NCBI RefSeq assembly: GCF_010686655.1
Contig: NZ_JAAGVY010000002.1
Coordinates: forward strand, 124,001 to 188,000
DNA length: 64,000 nt
Reading direction: 5' to 3'
From: Cryomorpha ignava
Lineage (GTDB): Bacteria; Bacteroidota; Bacteroidia; Flavobacteriales_D; Cryomorphaceae
Shown here piece by piece: positions 61,273 to 64,000 of this stretch. Each line of letters begins with the position of its first letter. The stretch's first letter is position 1. The notes under the pieces are model-generated. The model ran no database searches, was not told where the DNA came from, and saw only the letters and a list, made by a program, of their open reading frames with translations. The translations under genes and the position numbers were made by a program.

Positions 61273-62469
61273 ATGATAAAAGAGATTAGAAAGGCCTATA
61301 ATGATGGCTTTACTCCAGAGAAGTATGCCGATATGAAAGCGTATATCGACAGGGTGTGGAATCATAAAACCAATTTTAGAATTGCCGAAACGCCAATTTT
61401 TATTCCGGACAGCTTAAAGCAGCAATTGCTCGAGGCCTGCACCGAAATCAATAAAGTAATTACGCAGACAGATTTTAAGGAACTTACAAAAGATGCCATT
61501 AAACACCCGTCTTTACAGGTGCCCAATGAAGACTATCACACCCGTTTTCTTCAAATGGATTTTGGAATTTGCAAAGATGCCAATGGCGAACTTATACCAC
61601 AGCTCATTGAGGTACAGGGATTTCCGTCACTATACTTTTTTCAGGATTTGCTTTACAATGCGTACTCTAAGTTTTTTGATATTCCCAAGGGCTTAACAGT
61701 TCATTTTGATGGGCTCGATTCAAAAGCGTACATCAATCTGCTTCACGAAATCATTGTTGGTGATTTTGATCCGAAAAATGTTGTTTTGCTTGAAATTGAA
61801 CCCGAAAAACAAGTTACCTCTATAGATTTTTACGGAGCACAACATCATTTAGGTATCAAAGTGCTTTGTATTAGCAATATGAAAAAGCGGGGTAAGAACC
61901 TCTTTTATCTTGATGATGCAGGCAAGGAAGTGCCGATAAAGCGAATTTATAATCGGGTAATTTTTGATGAGCTAAATGCCCGCGACGATTTAAAAAGGGA
62001 GTTTTATTTTAAAGATGAGGTAGATGTGGAATGGGTAGGGCATCCCAACTGGTTTTTTCGGATAAGCAAATACACAATGCCCCTTTTTAAGAACAAATAT
62101 GTGCCCGAATGTTTTTATCTCAATGCCCTTAAAGCCTATCCCGACGATCTTGAAAACTATGTACTCAAGCCGTTGTATTCATTTGCCGGCAGCGGCGTGA
62201 AACTGAATGTGACCAAAGCCGATCTGGATGCAATAACTGATAAAGAGAATTTTATTCTTCAGAAGAAAGTGACTTATGCACCTGTAATAGATACACCTAC
62301 CGGGCCGGCTAAATGCGAAATCAGAATGCTAATGCTTTGGGAATCTGAAAAAGCTGAAGTGCGGATTGTGAATAATTTAGTGCGTATCAGCAAAGGTGAG
62401 ATGGTTGGTGTGAGGTACAATAAAGATAAGGATTGGGTAGGGGGTAGTGTTGCTTTTTTTAGTAGGTAG
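61273..62469 (+). CDS. ATP-grasp-like ligase (possibly circularly permuted type)
   Basis: A 398-residue protein. The C-terminal half has Y-V-L-K-P-L-Y-S-F-A-G-S-G-V (about residues 296-309), the ATP-grasp lysine plus glycine loop, then A-K-C-E-I-R-M-L-M and V-R-I-S-K-G-E-M-V-G-V-R-Y-N-K. The N-terminal half is rich in acidic residues (E-V-Q-G-F-P-S-L-Y). The order resembles circularly permuted ATP-grasp proteins such as glutathionylspermidine-synthase-like enzymes. It would form the last amide bond of the pathway. Last gene of the operon; no close named relative is recognised. Confidence 0.65.
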   Translation: MIKEIRKAYNDGFTPEKYADMKAYIDRVWNHKTNFRIAETPIFIPDSLKQQLLEACTEINKVITQTDFKELTKDAIKHPSLQVPNEDYHTRFLQMDFGICKDANGELIPQLIEVQGFPSLYFFQDLLYNAYSKFFDIPKGLTVHFDGLDSKAYINLLHEIIVGDFDPKNVVLLEIEPEKQVTSIDFYGAQHHLGIKVLCISNMKKRGKNLFYLDDAGKEVPIKRIYNRVIFDELNARDDLKREFYFKDEVDVEWVGHPNWFFRISKYTMPLFKNKYVPECFYLNALKAYPDDLENYVLKPLYSFAGSGVKLNVTKADLDAITDKENFILQKKVTYAPVIDTPTGPAKCEIRMLMLWESEKAEVRIVNNLVRISKGEMVGVRYNKDKDWVGGSVAFFSR

Positions 62470-62875
62470 ATTACTTTTGAGAAGGCTTTGATAGAACATT
62501 GAAATTTGACCTTGGTAAATGCTCTTTAATCAAAAGCTTGCCGCGCTTTTAGATTTACATCAATTCTTCGTTCCATCTCTGTAGTATTCTCTTTAGAAAT
62601 TGTATGTGAAATTGTATGTGCAAATTTAGCTTTTAAGATTTTATCGCTTTAAAAATTTGATAATCAAATACCTCTCGCGCCCCGACCCTTCCGTACGGAC
62701 TCATAAAATCGAAAGGGAGTCCCCCCACGACTTATTCAAAATTTCATGTCTCATCCTTTATCAAATTAGAGTTTGAAAGTGGTGCCGATGCATTGTCGCT
62801 GACTGAATAATGTAGAATAATGGCTTCAAGTGAAATGAGCGAGTTTTGAGCATCCCAAAATCTGGCTAATTCCAA
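62470..62875 (+). other. Noncoding stretch after the amidoligase operon
   Basis: No intact gene is seen. It contains a coding scrap on the minus strand (62526-62645), a doubled 12-mer GAAATTGTATGT (62596-62619), and the 17-mer shared with 40571-40587 at 62686-62702. Confidence 0.55.
62526..62645 (-). pseudogene. Possible gene remnant, C-terminal end
   Basis: The minus strand encodes a protein-like stretch ending E-M-E-R-R-I-D-V-N-L-K-A-R-Q-A-F-D with no start codon and a stop just upstream. The doubled H-T-I-S comes from the 12-bp direct repeat. I recognise no family. Confidence 0.3.
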
Positions 62876-62911
62876 TTTGCTTTGTATTTCATTTGTACGT
62901 AATTTTGTACA
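62876..62911 (+). promoter_or_regulatory. Promoter and YefM-type operator
   Basis: TTTG (62876-62879), a 20-base spacer, then TAATTTTG (62900-62907) fit the Bacteroidota promoter. TGTACG (62894-62899) and TGTACA (62906-62911) lie 12 bp apart and flank the -7. E. coli YefM binds TGTACA cores with the same spacing, so this is a likely autorepression site. Confidence 0.65.
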
Positions 62912-62926
62912 TATAAATTCAAACCT

Positions 62927-63178
62927 ATGATTACAACTACAATTTCAGATTTCAGAAAGGACATTAAAAAGTATTTAAAGAGAGTAACAGAGAACTTTGA
63001 AACGTTAATCATTAACCGCGGAAAAGATTCTGGTGTGGTGGTAATATCTCTCGACGAATATAATTCGTTAATGACTACTCAACATGAGCTCTCATCCGAA
63101 AAAAACAAAGCAAGACTTGATTCCGCAATAGCGAAATTCAAAAAGGGTGATTCATTTAGTAAGGACTTAATAGACTAA
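62927..63178 (+). CDS. yefM: Antitoxin of the Phd/YefM family
   Basis: An 83-residue protein. The N-terminus (T-T-I-S-D-F-R-K-D-I-K-K-Y-L-K-R-V) and G-V-V-V-I-S-L-D-E-Y-N-S-L are the Phd/YefM DNA-binding fold. The C-terminal third is charged and should wrap the toxin. Its stop overlaps the YoeB ATG by one base. It should bind the TGTACA sites upstream and repress the pair. Confidence 0.88.
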   Translation: MITTTISDFRKDIKKYLKRVTENFETLIINRGKDSGVVVISLDEYNSLMTTQHELSSEKNKARLDSAIAKFKKGDSFSKDLID

Positions 63179-63435
63179 TGAAATACAGTTTCGTTGATGA
63201 ATCATGGGAAGATTATTTGTATTGGCAAAAAGTCGATAAGAAAGTGGTCAAGCGAATAAATGCTTTGATCAAGGACATTTCAAGACAACCATACGAAGGT
63301 ATTGGAAAACCCGAACCTCTAAAGCACAACTATCGGGGTTATTGGTCGAGAAGGATCGATGAGGAACATAGGTTAATTTATCAGGTAAACGAAGATGAAA
63401 TTCACATTATAAAATGCAGATTTCATTATGACTAA
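63178..63435 (+). CDS. yoeB: YoeB-type ribosome-dependent mRNA interferase
   Basis: An 85-residue RelE-fold toxin. L-K-H-N-Y-R-G-Y-W-S-R-R-I-D-E-E-H-R-L-I-Y and the terminal C-R-F-H-Y-D are conserved in YoeB; the Glu, Arg and the His-Tyr pair near the end are catalytic residues in the E. coli enzyme. It cuts mRNA in the ribosomal A site when freed from YefM. All key residues are present, so the pair looks active. Confidence 0.9.
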   Translation: MKYSFVDESWEDYLYWQKVDKKVVKRINALIKDISRQPYEGIGKPEPLKHNYRGYWSRRIDEEHRLIYQVNEDEIHIIKCRFHYD

Positions 63436-63449
63436 ATGACAAAGAGTAG

Positions 63450-63548
63450 GAAGGTGAAGAGCAGGTAATTGTCATGCGGGATTATCGAGGGAAGGAAGTT
63501 CCTACAGGAACGGCGATTAGTATTCTTAAAAAAGCTGGATTAAAATGA
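63450..63548 (+). pseudogene. C-terminal remnant of a HicA toxin
   Basis: Thirty-two codons after a TAG read V-I-V-M-R-D-Y-R-G-K-E-V-P-T-G-T-A then S-I-L-K-K-A-G-L-K and a stop, the usual HicA end. The catalytic His part is missing. The stop overlaps the HicB start by four bases. Confidence 0.65.
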
Positions 63549-63930
63549 TAACCTATAAACTGATAATAGAAAAGAACAAAGACGGATTTTGGGGGCGAAT
63601 CGATAAGCTCGACTCTGTGTTTTCTCAAGGAGAATCTGTTAAGATTTGAAAGTCAATATAAAGGAGGCGATTGATCTGTACTACGAAACCACAAACAAAA
63701 AAACGCCAAATTATGATTTTGAACTTGTTATAGATATTCAAGAATTTTTTAAAGCTAAAAGCTACATTAATGTCTCAACTCTTGCAGAGCGAATAGGTAT
63801 GAATGCCAGTTTGCTTAGACAGTATTTAAAAGGGTTAAAATTTCCAAGCATGGCTCAAGTCGGTCGAATAGAAAGCACTATTAGACAAATTGGTGATGAA
63901 TTAAGTAGAACAGAACTTCAAGCAAGTTAG
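63545..63930 (+). pseudogene. HicB antitoxin with a one-base frameshift
   Basis: The first part reads M-I-T-Y-K-L-I-I-E-K-N-K-D-G-F-W-G and reaches Q-G-E-S-V-K-I before a TGA at about 63647. From 63646 the next frame continues L-K-V-N-I-K-E-A-I-D-L-Y-Y-E to 63930, with a C-terminal helix-turn-helix (S-T-L-A-E-R-I-G-M-N-A-S-L-L-R-Q-Y-L). Restoring one base near 63643 joins both parts into a normal HicB of about 128 residues. The helix-turn-helix part alone could still be made from the TTG at 63646. Confidence 0.75.
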
Positions 63931-63959
63931 AATAGCTGATTTAAAAACGAAAAACAGCG

Positions 63960-64000
63960 ATGAGTACATTCGGAATTAAAAAGTCAAATAGTTCCCAAAA
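63960..64000 (+). CDS. Possible gene start, cut by window edge
   Basis: An ATG at 63960 opens 13 codons (S-T-F-G-I-K-K-S-N-S-S) to the window end. Too little is visible to name it. Confidence 0.2.
   Translation, partial: MSTFGIKKSNSSQ

Overview
The window reads as a chromosome segment of a Bacteroidota bacterium, probably a flavobacterium-like marine or environmental lineage. The reasons are an AT-rich composition, near absence of Shine-Dalgarno sites, promoter-like TTTG-N20-TAnnTTTG elements, type IX secretion (T9SS) sorting domains on secreted proteins, and PorT-type outer-membrane barrels. No rRNA, tRNA, CRISPR array, integrase or complete insertion sequence was recognised.

Layout. 1-11.2 kb: the end of an extracellular polysaccharide cluster, with seven glycosyltransferases, a polymerase/ligase-like membrane protein, an acetyltransferase and, last, the lipid-carrier initiating sugar transferase behind its own leader. 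11.5-14 kb: housekeeping genes (UspA, NUDIX, endonuclease/phosphatase-fold protein). 14.2-15.7 kb: a compact type II restriction-modification pair (m5C methyltransferase plus HNH nuclease). 16.2-19.6 kb: PEP synthase, then a truncated hemoglobin and cupin pair behind a palindromic operator. 19.9-30.8 kb: a defence-type island. It is a Wadjet/MksBEFG-like condensin operon (jetA, jetB, jetC, jetD) with two DUF1016 (YhcG-type) genes embedded between jetB and jetC. It is followed by a mosaic tail: a scrap of an AlbA_2 ATPase, a KilA-N gene broken by one amber codon, a second copy of the jetD 3' end, and a complete AlbA_2 ATPase carrying an 11-bp tandem repeat.

31.3-38.9 kb: a TetR-controlled operon encoding a lipoprotein, DUF302 protein, OsmC protein and an RND tripartite efflux pump. 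39.3-41.9 kb: a beta-barrel gene, a repeat-rich noncoding stretch with a decayed T9SS sorting domain, and a DUF6364/PIN toxin-antitoxin pair. 41.9-56.8 kb: mixed membrane and envelope genes (ABC exporter, two CotH-kinase T9SS cargo paralogues, BamA-like barrel, CNNM-type transporter, glycosyltransferase, DUF547 lipoprotein, MFS, methyltransferase, DoxX, lipocalin, DEAD-box-type helicase) with some gene scraps.

57.2-62.5 kb: a tight five-gene operon that looks biosynthetic. It encodes an alpha/beta hydrolase, an ATP-grasp ligase with a histone-H1-like tail, a GCS2-type carboxylate-amine ligase, a class I glutamine amidotransferase and a second, circularly-permuted-like ATP-grasp protein. Three amide-bond-forming enzymes plus an amidotransferase suggest a peptide-like product that I cannot name. 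62.5-64 kb: a YefM/YoeB pair with an operator resembling the E. coli one, and a decayed HicAB pair.

The two best candidates for an undescribed system are the DUF1016-containing Wadjet operon with its mosaic tail, and the amidoligase operon with the H1-like tail. All family calls come from reading motifs by eye; no database search was run.
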